Part shown: positions 11,234 through 22,981 of the stretch, in pieces
Layout: each line of letters starts with the position of its first letter
How positions within the stretch are numbered: position 1 is the stretch's first letter
NCBI GenBank assembly: GCA_021029095.1
Contig: JAJOHG010000009.1
Coordinates: 806,001 to 870,000 of the forward strand
Source of the DNA: Phellopilus nigrolimitatus
Lineage: Eukaryota > Basidiomycota > Agaricomycetes > Hymenochaetales > Hymenochaetaceae
DNA: 64,000 nt
Reading direction: 5' to 3'
Made by a program: the position numbers and the translations under genes
The notes under the pieces: model-generated
Database searches by the model: none
Told to the model about the DNA's origin: nothing
The model's input: only the letters and a program-made list of their open reading frames with translations

Positions 11234-13837
11234 TTACATTTGCCCTCTCCTCATCAGATTCCTCCTGACTCGTCTACGCTCCGCACCAACGGCCTCACTT
11301 TTACTCCACTGCAGGTACGGCACGCCATCTATCTCGTGGCTTCGTGCACCATCGCGTTCCAGCTCCCTGTAGTCCAACATTCCCCATATCGGCAGCTCGA
11401 CCTCACCCTTGACAAGGAAACGGGCCGCAGACGATGCTATCAAGGTCGGCGGGAGAGGCGTGAGGACGTGCAGCACGTCTTTTTCGGTACCTGTGCCTGC
11501 CTTGGGATCGGAAATAACTGAGGGCGAGACGCCCCGCACGAGAGCCAGACCAATGCAATTCGAGGTGGCGGGATCTGGAGGGTCTGCACCCTGAGAATAT
11601 GGCAATCGGTCTCCAATTTGCGATGGCGAGACGTCTACGGAGCCGGGTTGACACGATACAAGCGCGACGAGAGCACCGTTAAGAACTCGTCCGACTTCAG
11701 ACGGAACAACATCCTCTGACCCAGCGCCCACCAGGACCACACTGTCAAGTGCAGTGCTTGGCGAGACAGAGTACGGAGTGTGTGCTATCAGTGGAAGCCT
11801 ACAGTCCCACGTACAGAGCGGAGCGGGGTTAGTAGTAGTAGTGAAGGAAGCGTCGGAAACGGATGGTTGGATGGCGGCCGACAGGAGATAATACTGGGCT
11901 GGAGAGGGGATAGAGTGGAAATAAGACATAAGCGAGATCGTGCGCCAGTCAGCAGCGGTGTAACGCGCAGACTGTATCCCGCTGGGGATGGGCTCCACTT
12001 CGACTACTTGTGGTTCAAGTCCTGATCCACCCACCGCTCGTACGGGCGATTTTGCCACGTCCATCATAGCCCCGAAATCCCCGCTCAAATTCTGCATGGA
12101 GAAAATGTGGGTCGGCTCGACAGCCTCCTCGATCTGCTTCGCGAAGTCCGTGCCAAGGCCCTTCGTCCACCCCATAGTGTTGACTACTAGCGGGATAACG
12201 TCGTCGGTCCTGAAGTCATCGGCATCTGCCACTTCATCCTCAGGCGCAGGATACTGAAGGTCAATTTTGTACGTTTGTATGAGAGACTGGATAGAAGAGA
12301 CGTAATGCGAGGGCGAGTTTCGAGGAGAAGTCGAGCCAATGAAGTGGGAGGCATAAGGGAGTAGAGGGTGTGTGAATGGAGGTCCTGGGTGTCAGGTCAT
12401 TAAAATTTAAGGCAAATGGTTTAGCACGCTGCTTACCGAACATTGGCCTGTCGACAACGTTCAAAGAAACCAGTGCAGGCGGCGCGAATTCGGTCTGACC
12501 CAAATCACATTCCAGGAATGCAACACGACGATGTTGATTCAAGAGTCTGTTCATAACAGTACGAGCCAACGTGCTTTTTCCGGTACGCTTCTGACCACGG
12601 ACGAGTACGACCACCGGCTGAGGACTAAGAGTTTCATCCCCGATTCCTCCCTCCGAGGGCGTTTTAGGCAAAAAAGCAAATGCGTTCTGCCACGAAACGG
12701 GTACCTGGAAAGGCTGCATTGCGCGGTTCAGAGCAGAGACCTAAGGAGATGCACTGAGTGTTAAGTGTGAGGTCAGAAGTTATGGATAATCACATTTCTT
12801 GCGCTGCGAAGTCTGAAGACGTTCTCGCTGGACGCTTCGCCTTCGAATATACCTTCAAACGTTTTACACACCCTTCCCAATCCGTCAATACCGGTCAAGT
12901 TGTCTTCGAGGAATATGATGGTACAATCTGGGCCGATGACACGACTTATCCTCTCAGGTATGTTGGTTACTGTGCTTGGTGCGGAAAACGCCGGGTCGTT
13001 GAAAGCAAGAGCTTCTATGATAGGAATGGGGGAGCATTTTGGAGCAAATATCGAGTGGGTGACAGATGAAGATGCGGGTAGGTTAGAGCCCATGAGAGAG
13101 ACGGAGCCTCGAAGGATCGTCAGATTGTAAACACCCAGAAGGGCGAGAGTTTCACTCTCCTGAAGGGCGACTAACGTCCCACAGCGTCCAGCTAAAATAT
13201 CAGGATCACTCTCCTCAACATAGAAGATATTTTTATGGGGCTGGGGAGAGAATGAGAATGTATGGATACGCTGATACCCGGCATCTTGCTGTTTGGAGGG
13301 ATAAGACGAGGTTGCTGCTACCCCTTCTTCAGCCGAAAACGAAGAGGAACCAGGCCCAAGCTCTAGCTCTTCGTCAGACGAGTCGAGAGGAGGCTGACTT
13401 GGCGACCACGCCCTTTTCGTATCGTGCGGACGTCGTGCGAGACCGTCATCTTCAGCTTCACCGTCGTCGCCTATAATCCGTACCTCTCCCTCGTCGCTAT
13501 CGCTTTCTGAGCTCGTAAAGCCGGCACTCTCGTCCTTTGAGTTGTTGAAAGTGTCTCCAGCAACATTGTCGGGTTTGGATTCATAATAGCGGGTTTGTAG
13601 AGCCTCAATTTTGTGAGCCTTCGTGCGCCTTTTTTTGCGTCCAGTCTGGGCATCTGAGCTTGCAGGCGGCTTGCGTTTCGTTTTATGTGTTTGTAGAACA
13701 GTCTCAAGACGCTCAGAATCCGAGCCAGAATCATCTGCAGCTATTTGAGCATTTAAAAATACAGCTTGAGGCGTCTGAGATTGAGCATCAAGTTTCGCAG
13801 CTTGGGCTGCCTTTCGAGCAGCGACGGCACTGAGCAT
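11234..13837 (-). CDS. GRC3: Polynucleotide 5'-hydroxyl kinase GRC3 (rRNA processing)
   Basis: Nucleolar kinase of the CLP1/NOL9/GRC3 family that phosphorylates the 5'-OH of ITS2 cleavage products together with LAS1. Exons 12794-13837, 12437-12740 and 11234-12384 sum to 2499 nt (832 aa). The P-loop reads GQKRTGKST and is followed by FLECDLGQTEFAPPALVSL, the GRC3/NOL9 lid-region signature; later NTMGWTKGLG is also typical. The first about 200 residues are basic then acidic low-complexity sequence (KRKPPASSDAQTGRKKRR), a likely nuclear/nucleolar signal. The ATG at 13837 gives MLSAVAARKAA, a common start in fungal orthologues. It is head-to-head with TSR2, another ribosome-biogenesis gene, separated by 112 bp. 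Confidence 0.92.
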
Positions 13838-13949
13838 ACCACGAGCATATAGCCAATTTTGATTTTCGGTGCAATTTTCTCGGACACAAACACCGATCAC
13901 AACCTCAACCACAACCACAACTTTGACTATAACGGCGAGGATAAAACCA
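13838..13949. promoter_or_regulatory. Compact bidirectional promoter GRC3/TSR2
   Basis: Only 112 bp separate the start codons of the two divergent ribosome-biogenesis genes. It contains a CCAAT box (about 13851-13855), AATTTT tracts reminiscent of the yeast ribosomal RNA processing element, and a CAACCA-rich leader before TSR2. Co-regulation is an inference from the arrangement. Confidence 0.6.
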
Positions 13950-14558
13950 ATGGCCTCATCGTCTTCAGCAGCGCTGGCATCTGCCCCGGAACCATCTCTC
14001 GTTCTCTTTGCTCGCGGTGTCATAGCGCGTCTATCTGTCTGGCCTGCTCTCCGTCTCGCGGTCGAGCAGTCATGGGGTGGCCCGGAGTCGGCACAAAAAA
14101 GGACTTGGATGGCATCCGTCATTGTCGACGCCTTTGATCCTTCCGAATCAACAGAAACTCCTGATATCGATTATATTGAGGACACCTTACTCCAAATCAT
14201 GGCAGATGAATTCGACGCGGTCCTGGAAGATGGGAGTGCGGAAGCCGTTGCGAAGGACATCGTAAAACTCTGGACAGATGTGAGGGACGCAAAAGGAAAA
14301 GAGACTGTAGAGAGCTGGGAGAACCAGGCACGAAAAATCAAGGGGAAGAAGGTTGCGTCGCAGGAAGTCGTTGATGAGAACGCAGAGTTTGACGAAGAGA
14401 GCGGAAGCGATGATGATTGGGAGGACGAGGAAAAGGAAACGGACGTCGATGAAGCCCCTCAACTTCTGGATTCTCTTGAGCAAAAGCGACGTGAGGGACC
14501 AACAGTCGATGATGACGGGTTTACCATAGTGAAGGGGAAGGGGGAAAGTCATAAGTGA
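13950..14558 (+). CDS. TSR2: Pre-rRNA-processing protein TSR2
   Basis: Single-exon gene, 202 aa. TSR2 is the escortin of ribosomal protein eS26, keeping it soluble and loading it on 90S/40S precursors. Visible family features: the N-terminal helical LFARGVIARLSVWPALRLAVEQ segment, a WG motif, a central EDTLLQIMADEF region, a long acidic tail and the terminal DGFTIV motif that closes nearly all TSR2 proteins. The ATG at 13950 is chosen because it starts the family-like MASSSS segment; an upstream in-frame open stretch has no homology. Its client RPS26 is also present in this window, but only as a broken copy (59.6-60.3 kb). Confidence 0.92.
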   Translation: MASSSSAALASAPEPSLVLFARGVIARLSVWPALRLAVEQSWGGPESAQKRTWMASVIVDAFDPSESTETPDIDYIEDTLLQIMADEFDAVLEDGSAEAVAKDIVKLWTDVRDAKGKETVESWENQARKIKGKKVASQEVVDENAEFDEESGSDDDWEDEEKETDVDEAPQLLDSLEQKRREGPTVDDDGFTIVKGKGESHK

Positions 14559-16021
14559 TACGGTCCGGCGAGTGAGCCTCTTCTAACCCCATCCCACTGA
14601 TGCTAATGAGGGTACATAGATGTAATATCTTCCGATATGAAGCAGCTCACAAAAGCCACAACTCAATGCTGGAATTGCCTTCAGGCACGTCCTTGCAACA
14701 AATACCATCGTGTACCGTGGATGTCCTTCGTTTTTTTTTTTCCTTCTCCAAAAATGTGAGTACTAATTCTGCTGTGCGATCAATGAGATTTCTGACTGTT
14801 CACAGACCTTTTCCCTCTTTTATCTAGACTCGTCCCCTAGCAAGGACACTCAGCGCGTAACAATATTTCCGCCATTTTGATCATATTTTCTGCGCGTTTA
14901 TGAAAACCTCCAAGTCAACAGCTTGTACTTTAACAAACTCCCCGGGGTAACGGAACCAAGGCTTCACGCAGTTTTGTCTCACAGGAGCTCGTCTGAGCGC
15001 TTCTCAATGTGTTATCGGAGTTCACGACTGACAAGTATCCTTTGGAAGGAATCACAGGAAATTGCTACTTCGTTATTGAGAATCATTTCGCAATACACCT
15101 ATGGGCCAAATCCGCGCTTTCTATTCCAAAAAGAGAGCGTATTAACCGATTGGCGATCCCTTCGGACTCGCGCGGGGACCAAGAGCTTGAAGCCGACATG
15201 CTCCTACGTTTGCAGAGGGCAAGCGCATGATAATATCATGCTGCGTGCTCAACTTTGAGCTCCCCTACTGAGACATGCAATTTTTCTTGCAAGTCGGAGC
15301 TTATTTGTAAGTGATCACCTAAACAATATAAACGATAAATACAGCACACGCGCTTTGCTAAATAAGTCGAGTGGGCGAACGGTTCTAAGGGCCTGTTCGG
15401 CTCCAGGAGTTGCGCGCTATTACCCAAATTTGCAGACGGTGACTGGCAATGAGATTGTGATCCACCTTCGGATGTATGATGCGTAGCTTCTTAGATGTGC
15501 TTCGCGTTAAAACCACCTCCACATTTCGGTGTCTTGGAGATCGGCGCGCTGTAGACCGATTTGGCTTGGAATTCTGCACATTGTCAGAACGTCTTGCGCT
15601 CTGCTCAATTTCTGAACATCATTGCAAATGCAGGAGAAACGTAGGATAGTTGAAAACAAGTCAGTTTTTTCTTAAATCAATAGTGGTTGATAATGTCGGC
15701 AGAGGAAAGGAAAGAACGAATATATAAAAACACGGGAATACAATAAAGGAAGACCGATCTAGCGAGAACGACACAGGACAAACGGAGACAAGATCATTGA
15801 TATTGGCTCCGACTGCAAAACATCGAGATGTATTGTTATGACTAGCACAAAAGTGGGATATCAAAGTGGTAATATAATATACAAATGATAGCATTAAGGT
15901 AATGGTTCAAGTACAGCTAATAGATACAACAGCAATGTCCAATAGCATATCCATTCAAGACCAAATATATAATGAAATGGTTGAGGCAATACTGCGCGTC
16001 ATGTCCTCACCGTCGTCCGAC
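14559..16021. other. Intergenic region between TSR2 and FunK1 copy C
   Basis: About 1.46 kb with only short open frames and no recognisable protein, tRNA or TE. A T-rich tract lies at 14729-14742. It contains the 3' flanks of both convergent genes. Confidence 0.4.
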
Positions 16022-19000
16022 CTACGAGTTTGTAGATTTCGAACTATGATTCTTTTCTGAATCATGTTTAATCGATGCATGCAGTTCGGAGACCCATTCT
16101 GAGATGCTAAAAGGTTCACTGGACCCTCCACCTCGCGTACCTGGATCATACTCGGCCACTGGCGTCAAGCGATGTCGTTTCGATCCTCCAGCATTCTCTT
16201 CGACCGCATCCTCAAACGCATCGGACAGACTTCGTTTGCTGGAGCGCACCTGTTCCTTAACCGGTTCTTCGTACTCTTCACTGAACCGGGTGGAGCTCGG
16301 CTGTGTCGCGTTGTGCTTCGAGCTGCTGCCTTCGTGCTTATCCGAGACGACGTGCTCCGTTCTATCACTTTCAGGAAGAGTATACCGTAGAATGGCCACC
16401 CAAAGTTCATTGAACGACTTTGGCGTCCACTTGTCCTTATACTTCAGATAGTCAGAACCCATGGGAGCAAGGTAGTCGAAAGCGAGATTGATCCAAAACC
16501 GAGTAGCGATATCTTCGAAATTAAATAGCTGCGTGAACCTCCTGGCAAGTTTTTGACCATCTTTGTCTCCGCCGCCGACGATGATGTTACCGTCTTCAGA
16601 GTCGTACTGGTCAAAAAACTTGTACATTTTGTGGCCAAGGTTCTCTACTTTGTTATGCGGTAACCAGCGCACACAGCAGTAAAGGACAACGTAGAGCATT
16701 GATTCCATGTCATCCTGGATTTTATGGCGAAATCTAGGGTTGATATGAAGGGCTTCTGTAGACATGAACGCCCAAGTCCCCTAATAAGTAAAAAACGAAA
16801 ATGAAATCGACTGCATCAGAACAACTATTACGCTCTCATCTGTGCAAGAAGACACTTACGGATCTATGATAATCACGCGCCTGTCCGTTGTCGTCTGCAA
16901 GGGTAGACAGCTCCCAATCAATAAGGATCCCTCTTCTGCGACCGGTAACCGGATCTCGGACGAGAATAACGTTGTTAACGCTGACATCGCGATGCAACAT
17001 ATGGCACTTTATATATGCGTCAATCAGAGCTGCGAAGTGACTGAGCGGATATGGCAGAACTGCAAAAAATGTCATCTCACCTTCATATGCATCGTGCGTA
17101 GTTTCGAACATTTCACGAGTGCCTTTAAAATCTTTTAACGAATAGCCAACGGTTTTTAGAACCAGTCGGTAGTGTGTATGTTTCGTTACTTTCATTTTAC
17201 GACCATAGTTGCACGCCCATGGGGCATCGACGAACTCGTTCGTTCTCGTACATTGAGCTGAGTAGCAAAGGATTAGCCGGCACATATATAAGTAAAGGGG
17301 ACTCTAATTGCTCACGGTTCTTTATAAAGTCCTCGTCGGATCCGCCACATAAAGGTTCTGCTTCATCATTGACCTTTTCATCTGAAGGGACAGCTTCGTC
17401 CTCGACGCGCTTTTCTGACGGCCCAGCTTGACCCACAGTGGCGCCCTGACCTAGACCTGTAACACCGCCATCCTCTCCTTCAACTGTGCCGCTGATCTTG
17501 TCATCACATACTTGTATCCGCTCTCCGGTATCAATGGGACCGTCTAGTTCCATCGAGTCCAGATCCTTCTTAGCCGTGTCCTCTGCGACATCCTTTGTCG
17601 TCCGGGCCAGCTCTTCCTCTATAGCCTCCTCCTCAGTACGCAGCTCAAGCTCACAGGACATCTCTTCCCGCGCCTTCACAACATCGACCGGAACATCTCC
17701 GTGGCAATATAGACCCGGTACATTCTTGACGCCATTCAGATGCAAGCGCTGGAGAATCGCACCCTCTCTCTCCATTCGTTCCACATCGATGCGCCAGGTG
17801 TCCTTGAGAAACGCGATTTTGTGTTCAGAGCCGACTTTAGCTGCCCAGTACCCACGGGTCGAACGACCTGCCATAGATAAGGGCGACACGACAGGCCGGG
17901 ATATGAGATATTGTTCATTAACTGGCACACCGTGTTCGTCTTTGCCAAAGACGTCTACTTTGGCTACTCTTCCCTTCTGGTAATGTTGACCGACAGCTTT
18001 CTTGAGTTTGCCCCCGGCGACATCCAGCTGGAACGCGACATGGGCAGAAATAGTTTCTCGGAAAAACGTCTCTTCTTCCTCCGACGCCATCGTAACGGAC
18101 GTATCGTAGCCACGATGTGCGGCATTGGCGCATCCATAGCGCCACAAGAACTCGCAAAGCAGTTTGGGATTCTTTTTATAATCGAAAGAACCGGTGACTA
18201 TTGCGCCTGCACGATCCCATCGTATGAGACGAGCAAGGGATCCAGCGATCGAAACAGAAAAGTAGGACGTCCGGTGCTGTCGTGCGCATGCTTCTGTCGC
18301 GTAAGAGACGATCTGTCCGAGATCTTCCAAAGCTTTGGCTCGATTATCCCTGCCTGTAGGGACGACAATAAAGTTGTGTTTGGAAGGTTCGCCGTTACTT
18401 TTGGGATCCTCGAATAGGTCAGCTTTTTCGGTTTTCTTGACTTCGATGAAAAGCTCCGCGAAACCAAAGTGTGCAGGAAAACGCGATTCCTTCCCCTTCC
18501 TTTTGGGCTTTTCTTCGACCTCTTTCTTGAGGATTTCCATCCCATACTTGTCGTATGCGCAAATATCAGGCTTCAAAGACCCAAGGCCTGGTGACTCGGC
18601 GCGATTGGATGTATCCACGAAGGTGAGCGTAGGGCAGCGCTTGTTGTCGTTGATTGCCTCTATCTATTATAGAGAAGATGAATGTAGAGTTGTCGACTTA
18701 GTTGGGACGATACTCACCAATTTGGGGTAGATTTCCGGCTCTTTCGGTGGGTTCACGGGTACATCATCGAAAGCATTTGCCCAGTCAGGCATGGGACCCT
18801 TATGCTCAGGGGCCGTAGGGAGGAACTCGTCCAGGAAGTCCTCTACAGGCATGGGTCCGACGCACCATTTCTTCATCTCCCTCGCGTATCGCGTGTTGCG
18901 GCTCTTCGCATCTTTCGACTGGAAGCCGCCTTTCGCACCATTCTCCGTTCTGGCAATCGGTGTGTTTCGGACTTTGTCCTTGTATTCGTCGGGAAGTTCA

Positions 19001-19104
19001 GTATTTGGAGGAGTTCCACAGCGTTTGACCTCCTGGGCGAACGGAAGATTGAACAGTGTCAGTTCCTCGATATCGTCACTTGTCTCTGAGGGTGGTTTAG
19101 ACAT
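16022..19104 (-). CDS. FunK1-type fungal protein kinase, copy C (complete)
   Basis: Five exons: 18718-19104, 17316-18663, 17081-17257, 16860-17029, 16022-16780, sum 2841 nt (946 aa). Exons 3 and 4 have exactly the lengths seen in copy B (177 and 170 nt), showing recent common origin. The start is the ATG at 19104; the longer frame begins with TTG. Motifs: CVGPMPVEDF; a PD (about 161), IEVKK (about 203) and QIVSY set; HRDVSVNN; IDWELS. The C-terminal tail carries two short basic patches (SSKRSLSDAFED and GSKRHRLTP). It lies about 10 kb from copies A and B on the same strand, separated by four unrelated genes. Confidence 0.9.
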
Positions 19105-19225
19105 ATCACTGGTGCACAGTTCCAAGGTATGGCAATGCAATGCAAGATGCAGTAGGAGCAGTGAAGATGCGGTTGAAGCAAGAGCGAGTTGTAGCTGAGT
19201 GCTGAGCGCCGAGCCACGATCTTGT

Positions 19226-19248
19226 CACGTGCAAAGCTGTCTCACGTG
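19226..19248 (-). promoter_or_regulatory. Paired CACGTG E-boxes upstream of FunK1 copy C
   Basis: CACGTG at 19226-19231 and 19243-19248, 122-144 bp upstream of the ATG, followed by ATCGTGTTTTCTTTGT. The spacing and 3' context match those upstream of copy B, so the element is paralogue-conserved. A bHLH factor is the likely binder (inferred). Confidence 0.55.
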
Positions 19249-19257
19249 ATCGTGTTT

Positions 19258-19300
19258 TCTTTGTTCACACCATTCGGCAGTTCCGAATGGTGAACAAAGA
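19258..19300. repeat. Inverted repeat (hairpin) next to the E-boxes
   Basis: Arms 19258-19277 and 19283-19300 are complementary over 18 bp with a 2-nt bulge and a 5-nt loop (stem around TTTGTTCAC...CATTCGG). Could be an operator for a dimeric regulator or a transposon footprint. Confidence 0.6.
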
Positions 19301-20756
19301 TCACAGTAAAGCAATCTCGCATATGTACCATGCTATGTAATTCCTACTGCTGATGTTCACATTCAGGTTATTGGTCAGCGTGTGAGACTCACTTCTTACT
19401 TCAACATGGAACATGAAGACACCGCGCAGTTTATCTCCGATATGCGATGCGGGGACGGCAAACCGATATCAAAGAGTAACGCTAAAATGGGGTACTTTCA
19501 CTATAACTTATAAGGTCAGCCTCTTTTTTTTTTTTTTTGTTAGAGGCGTTTTTGATCGACTCTCTTGCGTTCGCAGAGTGAACTTGGTCGGTTTCACCCG
19601 ATTAGTCTAACAGTCTGTACATGTACAGCGTATCTAGCTTCGGTGGGCGCTCGTCTGCAATACTCTCTTTTTCTTTACGTGGATACTTTCGTCGATGGTA
19701 AATTTTTCGGTCGCTGCCGGCTTAAGCATCGAGACTGTCCGTTCTGTAATCATCGGGAGTACTTGACAAGGCACTTTTTGATTGTTCCTTAACTCAGGAG
19801 TCTGAAACCTCATGTCAATTCGCCGGTATAGGGCTTGGTTAGGTCCCGCGAATCTCGTGCATTGTCACAGGTGATTTCAACGAGCTCCTGTGTGCGTCTT
19901 ACCCAAACCATAAAACGTATTACTGTAATCAATTTCCTATTTTACAGCAAGGGTCCTCAAGCCTGCAAAACCTTCGAGATTGAGATCAACCGGAAGAGAA
20001 CTTTGGAGCTACGTACCTACAACTTGAGAATCATTCGCATCAGGTGTCTGACAACGAAACGAACGGACAGTCGGAGTTCGAGAGTTCTCTTCCGGTTGAT
20101 GGAAGCGTGTCGTAGAGATCGCATTTTTTTCTCAGGAAAGAGTAATGCTCGAATACCGTGTCTAAACTGTGTATCGCTAAGGTGTTTCCTTGTATGATTG
20201 CTGCATATTGGACATTATCATGCGCACTCAAGCTGATGGTGAAAAGGTTGAGCATGAGGCCTCGTCTCTTGGAAGTACAATGTCCCGTTGGTATCGCTGA
20301 CGCTTCATGCAGCTTCTTACCCCTTGCAAACTCTGTTGGACACGGTTCTTACATCAAATTCCTTGAACTTCGGGCGCATCAGCAACGCAGACACACGGTC
20401 TATGACACTCTATTTAAAGAAATTCAGCTGGAAGTACCTCTTTTTATTCTTTCACCATCGGCTTTGTTGAAGATTATGGGCAAGATCGCAGGACATGCCG
20501 CAGCCAGCTCATGATACGGTCGGTATTGTGCTATTGTGGTTTTAGTCTCGCGGAAATCATGCAATGGGCAATAGGAGCCAAGCATGCGGAAGCAGTTGAG
20601 ACGTCTTCGGATAGGACTGATTACGGCTTCGAATGTCCGGCATGCGGTTCTGAGAAGCAGCATCTCTGGATATATAACTGGTTAAGAGACTGACAAGCGC
20701 GCAGCCAGCCCTGCACCCTTCCACTCCTCCCATTTCCGGGCTAGACCTTTTATACC
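19301..20756. other. Intergenic region upstream of the DUF6533 gene
   Basis: About 1.45 kb without a recognisable gene. It holds a poly-T tract near 19524-19540 and an 18-bp perfect inverted repeat (19985-20002 with 20083-20100). Confidence 0.4.
19985..20100. repeat. 18-bp perfect inverted repeat with 80-nt loop
   Basis: ATCAACCGGAAGAGAACT at 19985-20002 is exactly complementary to 20083-20100. No TE termini were recognised around it. Confidence 0.6.
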
Positions 20757-22716
20757 ATGTCGACGGACCCACTAACGACCCTGATTTTCCGAGACCAAGT
20801 GGTTAAGGTAAGCTTTGAACTCCCCTGTAGTGATTCATTTTGGTTCTTGATTCCTTTTGATTTATCCACGATTTTTTAGTACATGACAGGTCTGCAACGC
20901 TCCTTCATTGACATCGCGCCCGCAAATTTGACCCCATGGCTTTAGTCGCTAGCGCTACGTTTCATGTAAGATAATTTTCAACCGTCTCTACGTCAGTCTG
21001 AAAACCGCATTTGTCTTAGATATATGATTGCATGATTACGTTTTCAGAGGAGGTATATTTTTCGTGCACTTTCAATCGTTGGTAGATGCTATTAACATAC
21101 CAAACACAAAGGTGGAGTTGATTTGGAGAGCAAAATGGGGATTCGGAAAGGTGCTCTTTTTCTTAACAAGATATCTCGCCTACGTGGATCCAGAAATTAT
21201 GATTGCATGTGCGTCGAGTACCGCTATCTGTATCTTCTCTATTTCGTTCTTAAGCTGACGTATTTTCTAAAATAGTCCTGTTTCATCCGAACTTGACTGC
21301 CGAGGTAAACACCCATCTTTGTATCGTCGTCTGAAAGCTCATGAAGTAGTAGGTTTGCGGCACTCTCGTTACCGCCACTCAATGTGTGTCACGATTTAGT
21401 TCATCCTCATCAAAGTCTGTCAACTAACTTACGCTATCTTGAATAGATCTTGTCATCGTCGGCAATATTGTAGCTGGAAGTACGTTATAGATTCACACAT
21501 CCGTGTTCGTCAATCGAAAGGAGTAACACTAATTAACTGTCCAATTTGCAGCTATCATGTCAATGCGCGTGTATGCTTTATGGAGCAACTCGCGCCGCAT
21601 CCTCTATGTTCTCATAGCGTTGAACTTGGTACGTCTATCAATATTTCACTTATTGGCTCTTTTTGAATACCCTATCTATAACCTGTAACAGTACTTAATA
21701 ATACCTTCAATTGTTATATTTCATATGCGCCGACCTGATGGCTACTGTGAGCACACTTTACGTTCTCGGGTGCAGTAAATTCGGTCTAACCAGTCTAATA
21801 GTCTACGCGTCTCCTATTCCAACCCTATTACCATGTGCTGCAGCCTATCGTACTTCAAGAGTTGACCAGACTTTCATCGTATATCTCATCTTTGCATCCT
21901 TCGACTTCGGTACGTTCTCCCTAGTTCTAGTATGTGACATACGTATCTGAGTTCCAATCTAACAGCTATAGTGGTGCTAACCATGTGGAAGGGTATCAGA
22001 CAATGTCGGTACCTCAGGTTGTCATAGATTCGTTTCCTAATGTCTTTCTTCAGGGAGTCAGAATATTCGTGACAGCAAAATCATGGTCATATTTTACAGA
22101 GATGGTAAGCATATCCACAGTATTAAGATCTAGCTTGAAGAGCGCATCTGACCGCCAACGATTAGGCATGGTGTACTTTCTTATTCTGGCTGGTTGGTCT
22201 CTTCTCTCTTGTTCTAGAGCAACTCTCAAGTTACTACCGGCACTAACGTCCATACACTATTAGCTTTCTCCGTTATGAACAGCATTATTTTCCTCGCAAG
22301 AATAGATCCAGTGCGTCTATAATTTTAACTTCACGTTACGAATGAGCTTTACTTACGTCCGCTTTATAACTTTTCAAGGCCGATTATTATGAACTCCTCG
22401 CCACGTACGTGTAGCAGCAAGATTTCAGGCACGGAATAATTCCCTAATTGTAATTGTATTACCGTCCTACAGACTGCAGCGCGTTCTTCACTCTGTACTC
22501 ACCGCGAGGATGTTGCTCAATTTGCGAAGAGTTGCCGCAGGCGGTGGGGATGCACAACAGGGTGTCTACGAAATGGTCACCTCGCTCCATTTTACGAGCG
22601 CTACGCATAGCAAGGCCAAACCCACCTGGACAGATGTTAGCATGCTCACGGACACGAGTACCTTCAATGTACGCGAGAGCACAATAATCAGCAACGAAGA
22701 AACGGTGCGCGTCTGA
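20757..22716 (+). CDS. DUF6533 multi-pass membrane protein
   Basis: Member of the large DUF6533 family of agaricomycetes, of unknown function and predicted to sit in membranes. The ATG at 20757 starts a 51-nt exon (STDPLTTLIFRDQVVK) followed by many small exons. Joined pieces give TFHIYDCMITFSEEVELIW, then AKWGFGKVLFFLTRYLAYVD, which is the DUF6533 core, then several hydrophobic segments (for example LVIVGNIVAGTIMSMRVYAL and TFIVYLIFASFDF) and the typical C-terminal MLLNLRRVA followed by a Ser/Thr-rich tail. Each border was checked for a plausible splice site, but a few internal exons are uncertain, so the span is reliable and the exon map approximate. Confidence 0.75.
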
Positions 22717-22981
22717 CTTTTGCAACTCTCACTCAAGAGCAGGACTTAATGGGCTTCCTTCACATAGTTGACGTAGCATTAATGGTTGTGTTTATCACTT
22801 GTCTCGATAACTTTATCGGACTTAATAACAAAAGAATTCGACACGTTTACTTCCACAACACTATCAATCGTTGCCTCTGCGTCTGCTTTGATAGCAGTAG
22901 GAATCGTTGTCGAGTCGCCGTCACTGACATTGTTGAAGAATAGCATACGGGATGAAGCAATCTGCGCCCTCGCATAAAAAC

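Noticed and set aside
22786..22977. Short frame after the DUF6533 gene with a hydrophobic stretch
   Set aside because: Follows the natural DUF6533 stop, has no conserved motif and probably belongs to the 3' flank.
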